Shown here: positions 1 to 16,100 of the stretch, in pieces
How the letters are laid out: each line of letters opens with the position of its first letter
Numbering within the stretch: position 1 is the first letter of the stretch
Source of the DNA: Stratiolaelaps scimitus
Taxonomy: Eukaryota; Arthropoda; Arachnida; Mesostigmata; Laelapidae
Direction of reading: 5' to 3'
NCBI GenBank assembly: GCA_019614645.1
Contig: JABWDB010000018.1
Location: 2,534,501 to 2,598,500, forward strand
DNA length: 64,000 nt
Made by a program: the position numbers and the translations under genes
Notes under the pieces: generated by a model
Database searches by the model: none
What the model was told of the DNA's origin: nothing
Seen by the model: only the letters and a program-made list of their open reading frames with translations

Positions 1-1739
1 GCCAATAGGATAGACGCGCCCCAACAAATATACTTATTTGCAAGAGAAATTATAACAGATGTAGGTCTGTATCGTCATATATATATATATTTTTTTTTAA
101 TATATATATATATATATATATGCCGTTCCTAACGGATTGGAGGAAATTCACGTTATATATATATAATGTGAATATGGGTCACACATCTTAGTCACTATGT
201 AGAATGTAGACCTGTAATGTTAGAAAATGACAACAATTATATTTTCACTACTTTTTTTTAACATTGCCAATAACTGCGGCGCGGTACGGCAGCTTACTTA
301 AGGCGTAAATTAATTCCTTTACCGTGTTCAATACACGTGTCCAGTGTAATGTTTCTACCCTGTCCCACTCACGAGAGAGGCAATGACGTCGTATGAGATT
401 TGTCACACCGCCCTATTTTGACGGTGGATACCAACGTGGATCAATGCGAGCATTGGCTTAGAGCATTTATTAGTTAAACAAAAATTGTAAATATTCAATA
501 ATTCATGACAGTGTTAGGCCGAGACCGTCATACGAACATCGTATTTTAATACACCCACTGCGATACCCAGCATATTTGCGTTAATCATGACAGTACGAAG
601 AAAGAAGGACAGCCCCATTCGCTTGTTGCAAAACGCGGATGTCTTGGGAGGAGCTATAGTGGAGAGACGTTCGCAATCCACACAGACCGAACAGTTATCC
701 TTTCCACAAAAGGGCTGCACAGCTGATTACAGGGTGTCTGGTCCATCGAGCTAGATTCGTAGTACTATCGATCCCGATGGGTTTCGTTGGCGAAGTCTCT
801 CAATTCTATATTAACTTACCCTCCTAAAGGCATCTTCTACGGCTGCGCCACAACAAATTTCTCCGTCTCTCTCCGAGTCCACACACACACAGTCGAGCGA
901 GTTTCGAGTTCGGCAAACTACGCCCCAAATAGAAGCTTCAACTTTGCCGTTCGCAAGAACTGACCAGTAGAACTGTTCTCGCGTTGTTCGTTGCCATCAG
1001 CGATGTTGTTTCTCTCGACTTTGTTGTATCGCACCCCTTCTCCATACCGCTAATCTAAACCGAACAATAATCTGGCTAATGTGGTCACGCTGGGCTTCCA
1101 CAAATGTGAGTCAACGCAAGGGCACAGCAGCGCTTCTTCCGTAGAACGGAAGCTTCTATCGGAGCGGGCGCCCTCCTCGCCTGCATTGTGATCGGAGCGC
1201 GCTCAGCTGTGTATAGAACAGTTGAAGCGAGCGCTCGAACACCAGGCTCTTCTATCCGGTGAGAGCGGGAGATTGTGATAGAGATCACACCGTCGAACTG
1301 TACCGTCTATGACCCACACATGTGTTCATGTATATATGTATAGAGAATCTTCTTACGATCTATTCCGGTAGCAAATACATTGATAATTCAACCTCGTTTG
1401 TTACTCTGGCCATACGTGTGGAAACAACAAACAACAAAGATATATAAAATACGCGTACGGATGTAATTGTGCAGGACGCGACACATGGAGGCACTTGATC
1501 GTATCTCGATAAGCCACCACTGGCAATTCCCGGCTCTTCCTCCTTAGGCGAATGATTCTACCGGGCGCGCAGTCTTTCTTATTCTATTTATCAAAATCGC
1601 GATAGAAAATATATCTTATCTCTCCCTCGCCACCCGTCTCTCTCTCTCTCTCTCTCCCTCTCAGGCAGGTAGGATCTTTAGTAGTGAGGTCTATTTATCT
1701 CATTCGTAGATATCTCTTTATCTATGTAAGTGTCTATCT
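1..1739. other. Non-coding stretch, no gene recognised
   Basis: I see no exon with recognisable protein similarity on either strand. The stretch holds short (TA)n tracts near 79-120 and 153-167 and a (CT)n tract at about 1638-1660. It lies upstream of GCSH and may include part of its promoter, but no core element could be placed. Confidence 0.5.
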
Positions 1740-2003
1740 AATCAGAGGCGCGATAATCTCGTTCGGACTCGCCTGTGCCTGTACCTGTGCTGTGTGCCGG
1801 TGTCAGCGTGAGCGCGTGTACGAGCCATCGTACGCCTTCGAGTTGCGAGTATCGAGAAGAACCGCGCACAGCGTGCGACCACTGGAGGGATCTTACCCCT
1901 CTTTGCCGTTCGATACGTAGCTAGGTCGCTCGGTCGGTCGGCCTGCCCGGCATCTGTGGGATCATACGCCCGTGCAACCTTAGTGTGACTCTTGTTCATA
2001 ATC
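1740..2003 (+). promoter_or_regulatory. Probable GCSH 5' leader/promoter region
   Basis: This stretch is richer in CpG than its surroundings and runs directly into the inferred GCSH start codon at 2004. It has no TATA box at a convincing position. The assignment as leader or promoter rests only on position and composition; the transcription start was not located. Confidence 0.35.
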
Positions 2004-4900
<2,897 letters not shown>

Positions 4901-5463
4901 CGCATTTGCCCATTTATTGTTACCGTTCCTAGAGTGGATTTATAAAAAAAAACATAAACTGTAAATACTATATTAATATTCCCAATGGATATGAACTGTG
5001 TTTTTCTTTCACATATGAAATTTTTCCATACAGAGGGACCAAAGTCGTAATTGTTTACCCAACGGACTTAGGCAATTTTGCACTGGCCCGCCCCTCAGAA
5101 TATGCGGCATGACAAAGCGAAGCGCGACAATACCGAATATATTGCGAGTACTTCCTATATTAAATCACTCATCGTGAGTAGGGCGCGCATGTGTCATTGT
5201 TGGGTTTGAACCTCTGATCTAGATGGTCCCAATCTAACACTACATTAGGGGTCGCCGGACCGGCCGTTCGAAGAGAATTGGGGGTTCATGTAATGCTGGT
5301 AACTCGATAGAGCTTCAGATGGGGCTTTCCGGTACACCTTTACGACGCTCACTCGAACGCCGCCTTGATTTACTTGAAATCGGTCGCGTGTCCATTGTAC
5401 TCTCGCGTAGCTCGAAACGAAAATAGCTCGCTTTGTCCATTTCGGTGTTTTGTTTTTTGCCGA

Positions 5464-5497
<34 letters not shown>

Positions 5498-5577
5498 ATG
5501 TAATTCCTCTCACTGATGTCAACTATCAAAAAGTTACTGATCAGGGTGCTTATCTGTGAGCACAATACTAGCTGACA

Positions 5578-5583
5578 TTTATT
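5578..5583 (-). other. Poly(A) signal of eIF2B alpha
   Basis: AATAAA on the minus strand, about 85 bases after the eIF2B alpha stop codon. Position and strand fit the cleavage signal of that gene. Confidence 0.5.
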
Positions 5584-5665
5584 TACAACACAGAACTTCA
5601 CAGACAACTACTCGATTTCTTCACACTCCACCGAGTATAGAGCAATGTTTTAGCCGCTGATACGG

Positions 5666-7184
5666 TTACAGGTAAAGTTTGATGAGTTCATCGCTGACAG
5701 CAGATGGAGTCAGCGTCCCTAGATCGGTGATAAGCAATCGCAGCAGATCAGGCGACGTATAGTCTACGCAGGGTTGACAATCCTAAAATTTCGAAAAGAG
5801 CATCTTTGGTTTACTTCAAGCACAAACAGTCCTACTTGAAATTCAATTACACATACTAATTACACGTAACGTATTCGACATCAAAACGTGAGTTAGACGT
5901 AAACCGTACCGTTACAACTACGTTCATTAATGCTGAGACTGAGGATGTCGAGCGCAGGTCGTGGAAGCATCTACAATAATATTACTAATTATCACCACGA
6001 ACTCAATCTATGATTTGAACTCATTTTTACTTGCAACATAATTACAGCATCTGGATTATATACAGTCAACTGATGTGGACGCGATGGAGAGCCTTTAAGC
6101 TCACTCTACTATGGTAGAGTGCCAAGATTTCGGTCATGGGCTCGGACGGAAACGCGAACCAAACCCTGCAACAGAAAGCACCTCCTACTCCCCCCTGGCT
6201 CTCCATCGTGTGATCGATTAGAAATCAGAAGTTGATTTTCGAATCAGAGGCGCGCTTGAACGCTTCACGCGAACGAGACGAATTTTTCTCAAACAAACAA
6301 ACAAACAACAAAACGAGAATCAAGCCGAAGCTCGAGCGTTTGATTACACACCTTGTTGAGAGCATTGGGCAGTGTGGCAAGGTCCTTTTGGGCAAGTGGG
6401 AAAAATCGTATACATTTGACGCTTTCCGCTAGAACGTAGACAGGAACGTTCAATCTCCTAGCCATCAGAGCGATCTGAAAGCAGACAAACCGAATGCCAC
6501 CTTGAAACAAACGTGACCTATATATCTATATATATGGTATGACAACGCCTTGGCTCAATGGACCGGAGACCTGGAATGCCCTCACCAGTAGGCGGGTGGA
6601 GGTACTATATGAAATATATAATTATATAGTTGGATTTGGGCGCTTGCAACCGTTGAACCTTCAGTTCGAATCCACAAGGACACAGATGGAGTCATTTAGG
6701 TTTGCAATGTATACACATATGTATGAGTGGTTTAGTGGAGTTTACACAACAAGCAAACATTGAAATCATTTGTGCCATCAATGTCACCATCTACAATTAT
6801 CTAGCACGCCAAGATTACTAGATATATCGCTCTCAGTGTATTATACATTCCACGAACGTGCATTGAAATGGTCCTTAATCACTTCAATCATCTAGTCAAA
6901 ATCACTTATAAGACAAACACGCTATACTACTAAGTACCGGGAAAGTTCCGACGCGATTGATGATCCCCCCGGACTCAACGATTCCTTCGGCCCCGAGGAG
7001 GACCAGGTCGGTCCTTTCCATGTAATAGCCAACAGCAGAGTCGGCGATAACGACCGCCTCCACCGTGCCTGTACTGTCTCCACCAGCTGCTTTCAGCTCC
7101 TTAGCAAGCTGGGCAGCAGCCGTATCCGAGCCGCCAGATGTTGTAATGTACACGGTGAAATTCGGGCGAATCTGCAACGACATT

Positions 7185-7242
<58 letters not shown>

Positions 7243-8277
7243 TATATATATATCATAGCATTACTTTGATAAATAGATGGGGTTTTAGACTGAAATGGTC
7301 ATTCGATGCGTGAATCGCTCTACCTTGGCAGCCTCGAGAAGAGCGTCCCTGACCACCCGGGAACGTGAGTGCACCAGCAGTCGGTGTCCGTTCAAGATGA
7401 ACGGTGCTGCCAGGCTAGCCACTTTCTGACGATCCCTGGAAATCTAAGCAAAGCAAACGAAAAGCTGTCAGATGCTGTATGTCGCTTCAGGTGCCTGATG
7501 GCGTAAGCGAACGTCGTCGTGCAGAATTTACACAGACTTTTTTTTTCATTTCCGATAGCCTGTTGTTGTAGACCATAGACAATGAATTGTTGTTCACGGA
7601 CCGCTGTGGTAACGGAGCTTTGTTCCTCCATTTTCAAACGCATATATTACTTAAGATTCTATCCGAATTTGACACTTGTATGTTTATTAGCGTACGTCAT
7701 TGGGATATTTTTAACTGAAGCTAACTACTGTGCGAAGTCATACTGAGCGGAAATTAATGACAAGGAGTAGCTACCTTCTGCAAGAACGCCTCTCCACGCG
7801 CCACGAGGGTTGGCTTAAGTTGCTGAAGGTCAACATCGAGCTGAGTGAGCGTGATGAACCTGAAAATCGAAATGTATTTTAGCGCTCTATTGCAGATGAA
7901 ATTGCCGCAAGTTCGAGCCCCGCTGTGTGACATATAAGAGAGCTTAAGCATTGTAACAATTGCAGCTCCTTTAATAAACCAATAAAAATTTACCATTTAC
8001 CATTTACCATTTTTACCAAGTTGCCGGTTTTGACAAACACATTGAACGTAGGTTAACAAGACAATCAGAAACTTTAACTAATAACGACATCATCGAAACG
8101 GGAATATTTCAGACGAATCACGCTAGCAGTACCTGTAAGATTGACATCTCTATACGACTCGATCTCTTATCGAAGTCCTGTCGATCTGTAAGCTAGGATG
8201 TAACTGAAGTCATTTTGAGCAACACGACGACAATGGCATACGATGAAGCTGATCATTTAATTTAATGTGTGATCCAC

Positions 8278-8313
<36 letters not shown>

Positions 8314-9021
8314 ATCTAGGAGTATGCTTTGCACACAGGCTTATGCATGAATCTAGTTCGTCATGAAAAAGCTATCTGTTTGCCAAATATAAACAGAGAT
8401 TGGAATACCAATCGAATGTCCGACTCACCTCTTAAACAATTGACAAGCGCTCACAACTCCAATAGTCGCACAACTGGAGCTGACCAAAGCCTTTGATAGG
8501 TCATCCAAACTTGTCTGAAAGTAATCACGTTAGTATTATATACAATGAGTGGACACTCAAACATTGATATACGTAGACAGTAAAGGCGGAAGAGGTTTTG
8601 TCTGGTCGCCTCTGTTTAGCTGTCATATACCGTCGACAATTGCAACACGGGCCCGCCCCAAAACGATACGATATCTTTTTTCTTATTTTATTCAGTGCGA
8701 CAACCAACGTTCTATTTATAATACCGCGTTCGAGGCACATTTATTTGTTATTATCAATAGATCCGAGGCTAATTTTTCAACATTTTACACGAAAGCCATA
8801 AAAGAAAAAGGGTCAAATCAATCTACCACTCACTCATTACTTATTCAAGTGGTAGTGAATTTCAAAAGCACATCCAAAATCCTCACCTGAAGTTCTTGCA
8901 CACTGCCAAAGTTGGTATTCCTGACAAAATCGAGCAGAATTTTTACTGCAGGTACAATCGGAGCATGGTCAGGATCTTCTTGACACCTCTTCTCCAGCTC
9001 CCCAGCGAAGTCGCCAGCCAT
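5666..9021 (-). CDS. EIF2B1: Translation initiation factor eIF2B subunit alpha
   Basis: Regulatory alpha subunit of eIF2B, the guanine-nucleotide exchange factor for eIF2; with beta and delta it senses phosphorylated eIF2. Exons on the minus strand: 9021-8887, 8514-8429, 7859-7775, 7443-7324, 7171-6938, 6474-6352, 5970-5905 and 5782-5666, giving 321 residues (human 305). Diagnostic stretches are [81 protein letters not shown] and the C-terminal [15 protein letters not shown]. All are typical of the family's C-terminal Rossmann-like domain. Exon 7 (66 nt, phase 0-0) is the least certain: it sits in a poorly conserved linker and its donor is weak. Intron 2 contains an antisense SINE, and the acceptor of exon 5 is immediately preceded by a (TA)n tract. 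Convergent with GCSH and divergent from NCBP1. Confidence 0.93.
7187..7253. repeat. (TA)n microsatellite at an acceptor site
   Basis: Nearly pure TA dinucleotides, 16 bases outside the start of eIF2B alpha exon 5. On the transcript it sits where the branch point and polypyrimidine tract would normally be. Confidence 0.85.
7909..8018 (+). mobile_element. tRNA-derived SINE, 5'-truncated (copy A)
   Basis: Begins with a B-box-like AAGTTCGAGCCCCGC and continues with the family body (GTGTGACATATAAGAGAGC, TTAAGCATTG, GCTCCTTTAATAAACCAAT). The tail is a tandem ATTTACC array. It lies in eIF2B alpha intron 2, antisense to that gene. Other copies in this window: 11859, 14831, 15171, 30571 and 55092. 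Confidence 0.8.
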
Positions 9022-9551
9022 CGCACACTGACGATGCAAAATTGTTAAAAAAAAATAGATTATTAAATCAACAACGGAATTATGCACAAAATTTGAACGG
9101 AACGTTGTCTATAATATATATGTGTGTCTATCAGGGCAGTGTTGAACAATATGTTGTTCACTATGTTGCCGTTCTTGATCGATGAGCTAAGGAGCACGTC
9201 GGCCGCTCGTGTTCCAGAGCTGCTGACTTCGATTTATCTAGAAGGTTCCCGTTGACGATTGCTTGAAATTGGCTAAGTCAACGAGCGGGAAAGATTTAAT
9301 GATGATCAGATTGTCGGTAAACTGGCAAAGGCTTGAGAGACAGATAGGAATGTACACATCGTAGCTGTCAGTTACGCGTGAATACGCGTACGTACATATC
9401 GTGAACTATTAATTTAAAAATAGTCACAGACGACACCTGTCTCGTTCCTTGATTCCCTTATCAAGCAGGCTCCAGCGGGATATTCTGGGTTTAATTATTC
9501 TCAAACAGGATTGTTTGATTGAGAAATTTGGCTTTTTCAATCAGTGGAATA

Positions 9552-9582
<31 letters not shown>

Positions 9583-10161
9583 GCACTTCTATTAAAGACA
9601 GAAGTGCAAGAACTACTTTTAATAAGTGTCCAAGCCGAACAGAAAGCAACACGAGCATTAATCTACAGGGCTCTAATTAACATTCTGATGATGAGAGGCT
9701 GGGCTCCTCTCTACTACAATGTGGGTTTGAAAGATAACCACACACTGCTGATTACAGCATGTGAATCGCGATACAATTGTAGGGATACATGTTTTATTCT
9801 TGGATATTGAAATATTGATTCAATTATAGGGGTGGACAACAGTTGTACCCTTCTCCGACTTAAGGTCAGCGTGGTGAACGATAATATATTACCGTTCGGG
9901 AGCTATGCTTCTCTTCCGACCGGCGAGTGGCCCTCTCCGAGCCCCCGTTGGCGATCGTCTGTCTATTTACAAAGTTTCTACAAAAGAAACAAAAACAAAA
10001 ACACGACCGGAACGCTTCATTCCGCTGCCGTTCTCGTTGGTGCCTGTTGGTTGCGGACTTAGCGCCGCTGTGCTGTTGACGTCGTCGAAAACTGTTCGCA
10101 GTTGTGTCCAGCAAACGAACTCATCGCCCTGTTACATTTGTGCTACTCGACAACAGGAGCC
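9022..10161. promoter_or_regulatory. Divergent intergenic region eIF2B alpha / NCBP1
   Basis: 1,140 bp separates the two start codons, which point away from each other. The half nearest NCBP1 (about 9,900-10,161) is GC-rich and CpG-containing, as expected for a TATA-less housekeeping promoter and 5' leader. A (TA)n tract lies near 9,545-9,582. No protein exon was recognised. Confidence 0.5.
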
Positions 10162-13100
10162 ATGAGTCGCCGTCGAGCCTACGAAGATGACGATGACGAC
10201 GGTGAGTTTCTGACGTGATTGAGTAGTTCTGAGGGTTCCTCGTCGGTAGCTGAGCGGAGGCCAGCCGGCAAGCTCTCGTCGGTGGCTCAGCGGTTAATTG
10301 ACAAATTGGAAAAGTTGCCGAAAGTTTGTCGATCCACAGTCCGTGCTTCTAGCAAATTATAAAGAGTCTGCTTGTTGAATTTATAAGAATATGCTGTCAG
10401 TTGGGGGTCAAGTGACGCATATTCTGCGTATCGACTAGGTATTGTATTTTTCAAGAAGACAAAAAGCTAATTCTCTTTAGGCTTTTTCACAATTGGTTAG
10501 TCTATTTGCGAGGTTGTTTACTGTTAAGAATTGTGAACAGGTTTAGTCTGAGACACCTCCGCACCGCTGACATGTTTCTTCTTCAGTCATTGAGATAAAC
10601 AGACTTGTCTCACTCTCGAAGTGTCTCCGCTAGACACTGCTCGGGCTCTAATAGATTCCAGGAGCCCATCTTCTTGTTCCGGTGTTATGCAGGCAGCGTA
10701 TATCGACGGCTCGATGTACGCTCGGTTTGCAACGATAAGTGGCTGATCCTATCGTTTTATCGGCAGGGCTTATTGCGTACCACAAATCCCTCTAAACGCT
10801 TCTCGTCTTTTGAGAGCTCCATCCTGCGGCAAGTTTCGCACATCAAGAGGTCCACCGACAAGTTTCCATCGTGGTTAGGGATTTGTCAAGGGTTGCTGAA
10901 GAATAACGCGACCTCATAATAATCGCTTTGCTTGTCGATGTTCGCCATACCACAGGGCAATTGTCTCGGAAAATTCCAGGGCAGATGAGGGCATGTCCCA
11001 TAATTCCGTTGAGCCTATGGCAAATTCACTGCAAGAGAATCACGATCAGAATGAATTTCTGGACCACGATCAGAACGAATTTCTTCGAGAATACCACGAA
11101 TAGATTTCAAACCACTCCTGTGGCACCTGCGGATCGTGGTTGAGTGCCACCGTTTCACGCCACGATTTACTTGTTAAGCCCAGATAGGCCCCATGTAAAT
11201 CATCATATTGTACTATGGATCTGAACGCTTCAGAGAACCAAGCCAATCCCCGCGTAGAAAAGTCCATCACCTTCCGTCAAATAATCGCATGAGCTGTATT
11301 CCCAGTGCTTCCCCAGCACTTCCGAATTAATTGCACTGATTCAGAAGTCCTACAGAAACGTGGGCAATAGGCGTTTCGGTGGTCTTGGGCCATTGATAAA
11401 ACAGGTGACCACCTAGCAATCTAGAGACCCGTAGATTATCTTATTCTATCGTTATGGCTCTTCCGAGAACGTTTGCGCGATCTGCGCCGAATAGCCAACT
11501 GCTCATAGAGCCATAGAGCATCTAAATATTATAGTTGGAGGTTATCCTCGACCCGCAGCGCGTCGAACATTTTTTTGGTCCTTCCTTTCATCTGATTCCG
11601 TCGTGTTTACCCTTGACACAGTGCACATTGGGGTACGTGGGTTCTATGTTAATCCACAATGCTGTTTGTTGATTCTTCTTGTTCATTGAAGTCTGCCTTG
11701 TCGCACATCGACATCGCATATACGACATTGCATTTCTTTTTGCGAGGGCATTGAAACCTTGAATTGTAGTCATGTTGAACTGTATTTGCTACGTACCTGA
11801 GCTACAGCTTGTTCCAATGGTAGAGTTGGATTTGACGGTAGATATTTGGCTAATGTCCTCTGTGTGACATATAAGAGAGCTTAAGCATTGTAAAATTGCA
11901 GCTCCTTTAATAAACCAATAAACATTTACCTTACTCACAACGACTGTGTTGTGTCGATTGCCTATGTGTCCGTTACGAATGCGTCGACGCCTTGTCGGGT
12001 CATGAACAATTTATAACGATACTCGCATGTGGGTTTATGAGCGCCTCGGGGCATCTATCGATTTGCGCGGCATATTCTCCAGCATGCGTACTTGTGGACC
12101 AACAAACCTTTGGCTGAATCTGCATGAGCAAGTTAATGATGTGCTCACTCTCGACGTTTAGTAGAATACCGTTTTATATGTTTGTCTAAATTTGTTGTAT
12201 CCGGCTGAACTGCCCCGAACATCTTGAACTTTAACGTACACTTCTCCCGTTTCTGATACCATGTTAAAAAATTGGAAACACCATTTGGTTAGAGGCACTG
12301 TACTCATTACTTGTAGACGGCCATTGCACCAACCAATTCTTCTCATCTCAGTGTCTCCACTAGCTTGCTACCAACTCTATGAGAGCATTGCTATTCATTT
12401 TACGATTAACTTCATCTCGTCGTCATTCTGGTACCTGGAAGTTGCTGCTGGTGTCTAAGGTGATTTATTTAGATTACCTAACTTCGTGACAATTGCGATG
12501 TGAAATTTAAAAGCAACTCCTTCTAATCGCATACACGCCTATCCACATTTCAGATCTTCGCTACAGGAAGCGCAGGCGCGTTGTGTCGGAGCCCCGCGAA
12601 ATTGAGAACAAACTTGAATCACTCATCTTGCGGGTTGGAGAAAAGGTTCGTTGTGAAAATAATGTTTTTTTTTCTATAACTTATGTTCGTATAGCTCATA
12701 AAAGTATAACTGACTTGATGTCCCATTTGCTGTTAATCATAGAGTTACTCAACTCAATCGTAGCTTAGTTACGCTTACACTTGAAAATATAGCGAGTACA
12801 CCAACCAGATGGGGTTGTTTTGTCTCAAGCTCGCCTATTTTATAAATACATCCGTTAGCAATCTGCAAACCTGCAGGTCTCCGAGGGTCAAAGGTCAGGC
12901 TCCGGCGGTTTTCAACGATCAAGGTACATGACCGGGATCGTTCTTGTAGTATTTCTGAGGGCTCGACTCATCTTAATGAATTACGCATTTTGGATGCAGT
13001 TCGGTGTTGTAATGTGCCCTTCGGTCCATTGCAAAATTGGCCAGATGGCCCGGGCTAATTAGGCTCTTATACCTGCAAAGCATGCGTATAGTTAAGAATA

Positions 13101-16100
13101 AACTATTTCGGCCTTTTTGCGTCAAAATGCATGTATTTCATCATCCAGTCCAATGCCATCGAATACCGCTTATCACTCTTCAGTATATTATCAATCAAAG
13201 AAAATGCACGAAGTTGATGCACAATACTACAGTATTAACAATTAGGAAATACATAATCTGCCATTCCGATAGACAATGGAACGCCATGTTAAGGAATGGA
13301 TCACACAAGCATCTACACATACACCTCTTGAAAAAAAGTAGTTTCTGCGAGACGGCTTCGATCTGAACGATTTTTCCTTTGCTGGATATAAGCAATAAAT
13401 TCTAACAGTACCCTGTCGGCGAGGTGTAGATTTTTTTGTGTGTTTTATTTGTTGTTGGTGACCAGAATATTTAGTATCACTGTGTGGCGATAATATACAT
13501 TATACAGTTTAGAGTTGGGCGCTGGCATTGTCATAGCATATATGATTGCAAAGCAATTGAGAAACGATGCTATCACTGACTGGGCTAACGGTGTCGAAGT
13601 GCCCTGTTTGTCCACTACTAAAATGAACCGGAAGAAGAATCCCGCAGGTCTCGAAAACAAAGGCTTGAAGCGTTTGCCATCACATATTAATGTAGAGCCT
13701 TTCGAAACAGCTGCTTCAGCCTATCTGAATACGCGATAAGAAAATCAGCGGGCGGATTGTACATTTTAGATGTGAACTCAGTAGAATTTTAAAATATATT
13801 TTGCGCTTATTTCAGAGTACTTCATCGTTGGAGTCCAACTTGGAGCAGTTATCAGGAGTTTTATTCTCGGATTTAGCCAGTTTCAAAGCAAATGTCCTCA
13901 AGATCCTGGTTGATTGGTAAGCTGGCTCTACCAAATGTTTTTTGTCGACAAAGCAAATATACCTTTTAGTTCATATAGCGAGATTTATCTTAGCTTGTTA
14001 CCTACCCACTGAGTTTCTTCTTGAGGAGCGACATTCTCTCACTTGGGATCTCAGCCGATCACAAATGATTTAGCTTCAAATCTTCTCCGGGCCTGCCGTA
14101 TAAACCATGCTTTAGTTGGACTGTCATGCATATAATAATCTAAGGTTGTCCATCTAAAACATTTACTTCGTCTCTTTCTACTGTCGTAAAAGCCTCTCCA
14201 CAATGGAACAATCCCGAATAGTTCCGAATTCAAAAATGTACCCAAAATATTCCTGTATTCTCACACACCTTAGTTCGTTCCGTTTTTAAAGGCTTCACAT
14301 AATTCACAGTATACTGCGAATTGTCTCTCGCGCTGTCGGCTTAGTCCAAGCTGAACAGTATGACCAAATAGCAATAAATTAGTGAATGTCTTCATATATT
14401 CTGTGGTGACGCGGTGTAGGCCATAATTTCTACAGATATTTGCTTCCTGTCGAAACGGCAAACACAAAACTCGCCACTCTGTCGATTTGATCGTAAGCAC
14501 CCATCCGAATGCATACTAATTGATGTTTATTACGATACTCGTATAACAGTGCACAAAAGATGCCCGAGAAAACGTCCATCTACTCAACTCTCGTTGGATT
14601 ACTGAACGCCAAAAACTACTCGTTCGGCGGTGAACTCGTCGAAGCGTTGGTGAAGGCTCTCAAAGAGGCGCTCAGGGCTGCCGAATGGGATACCGCTCGA
14701 AACTCTGTCCGGTTCTTAGCTGATCTTGTCAATTGCAAAGTTGTAGACATTGCATCGCTTGTCACCCTGCTCGAGAATTTTGTCGCGGTCACAGCTGAAG
14801 AGAACACACCACAGGTTAGTACTCCATTCATTATAGGAGAACCTAAGCATTGTAAAACTGCTTTTTCTGTAATAAACCAATAAAGCCTTTCCGTTTATTT
14901 TTAACACTTGATGACAAGATACCCTGTACAACGGTCGAGTCATTTCGTTTGCGGGATAGAGGGCTTTCTGACGGTGACTGACGTTTCTAACTGTAAATAT
15001 TGCCATGACTGTTATCAGAAATACGATCATGCTGGCGTCTGCACCCAAACACGATCAACCTGTTACCTCTCTAATTGTATACCCTCTTGTATACGCAATG
15101 TAGATTATAAATGCGTTAAAACGCATTCTGATCATCGTTGTTGGTGGTCACAATAAAGGTGAAGCTGTATTGTTTTATTAAAGGAACTGCAATTTTTACA
15201 CTGTTTTGAGTTCTTCTGTCCCTGACGTCGTGATCCGCATGCATATAGATTGTAATTATTCCAATAGTCCAAAATAAAGAAAGAATAATAATAATACTAG
15301 TAGCAAATAATTATCGCAAAGCATACGCACCTATAAGTATGCGATGTTCGAACAACATGGCTGTTAGGTTTTGCTACTTTTCAACGGACTGCACCTGATT
15401 TCCGCTTATTTCTCGTTGGCTCGCTAGGTTCGTTCCGACTGGTATGTCCTAAGTGTCCTTTCCTGTCTACCGCTGGTGGGGCGCGAACTTCACGAAAGAC
15501 GCGAGATGGAACTTGACCGATTGTTGCGTCTCATTGACGCATACATCTCGCGGAGGAGCAAAACCCATGTTCCTGCTCTCACCGTCTGGAGTTCAGACAC
15601 TCCCCACATGCAGGAGGAGGTGAGAATTTGATATACGTGCAACACAACACAATAAGCTGTACGGGCAACAATTAATTTCATAATAATTCGGCATTAATTT
15701 CATAATATTGCGCGAAGACAACTGCTTCTTCTGCATTGCGATTGTAGCCGGCAGCGCGGGCAACGACATTGATTTTGTTGGCCTTCAGATATGTATCGTT
15801 TGACTAATTTAATAGATCTACGTTATATTTTATAACATAGCTTCTTCTTTTTTGGCGATTTCGTGTTTCACTGTGAACATCTCAAAATGTATAATAATTT
15901 CTGTAAACTGAACGTTATCTCATACGTAGATCAAAATCGAATTGATTTATGTGGCAACGGACAATTATCATTGGCTACGATTGTTTCTGTGGGCGACCTC
16001 TTCAACTACTGATCATTGTAACCGAACTACCTTACTTATTGTGAGTATCATTATGGCCGGTATTTCATGGTCGTGTGTTTCATGTGTTGCTTTTCAGTAC

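Noticed and set aside
6100..6170. Alternative eIF2B alpha linker exon
   Set aside because: The phase-compatible frame hits a stop without a usable donor; the exon at 5970-5905 fits both phase and splice signals.
6546..6680. Possible tRNA gene or SINE head (TGGCTCAATGG and CAGTTCGAATCC)
   Set aside because: The A-box-like and B-box-like motifs are more than 100 bp apart, no acceptor stem was found, and the SINE body is absent.
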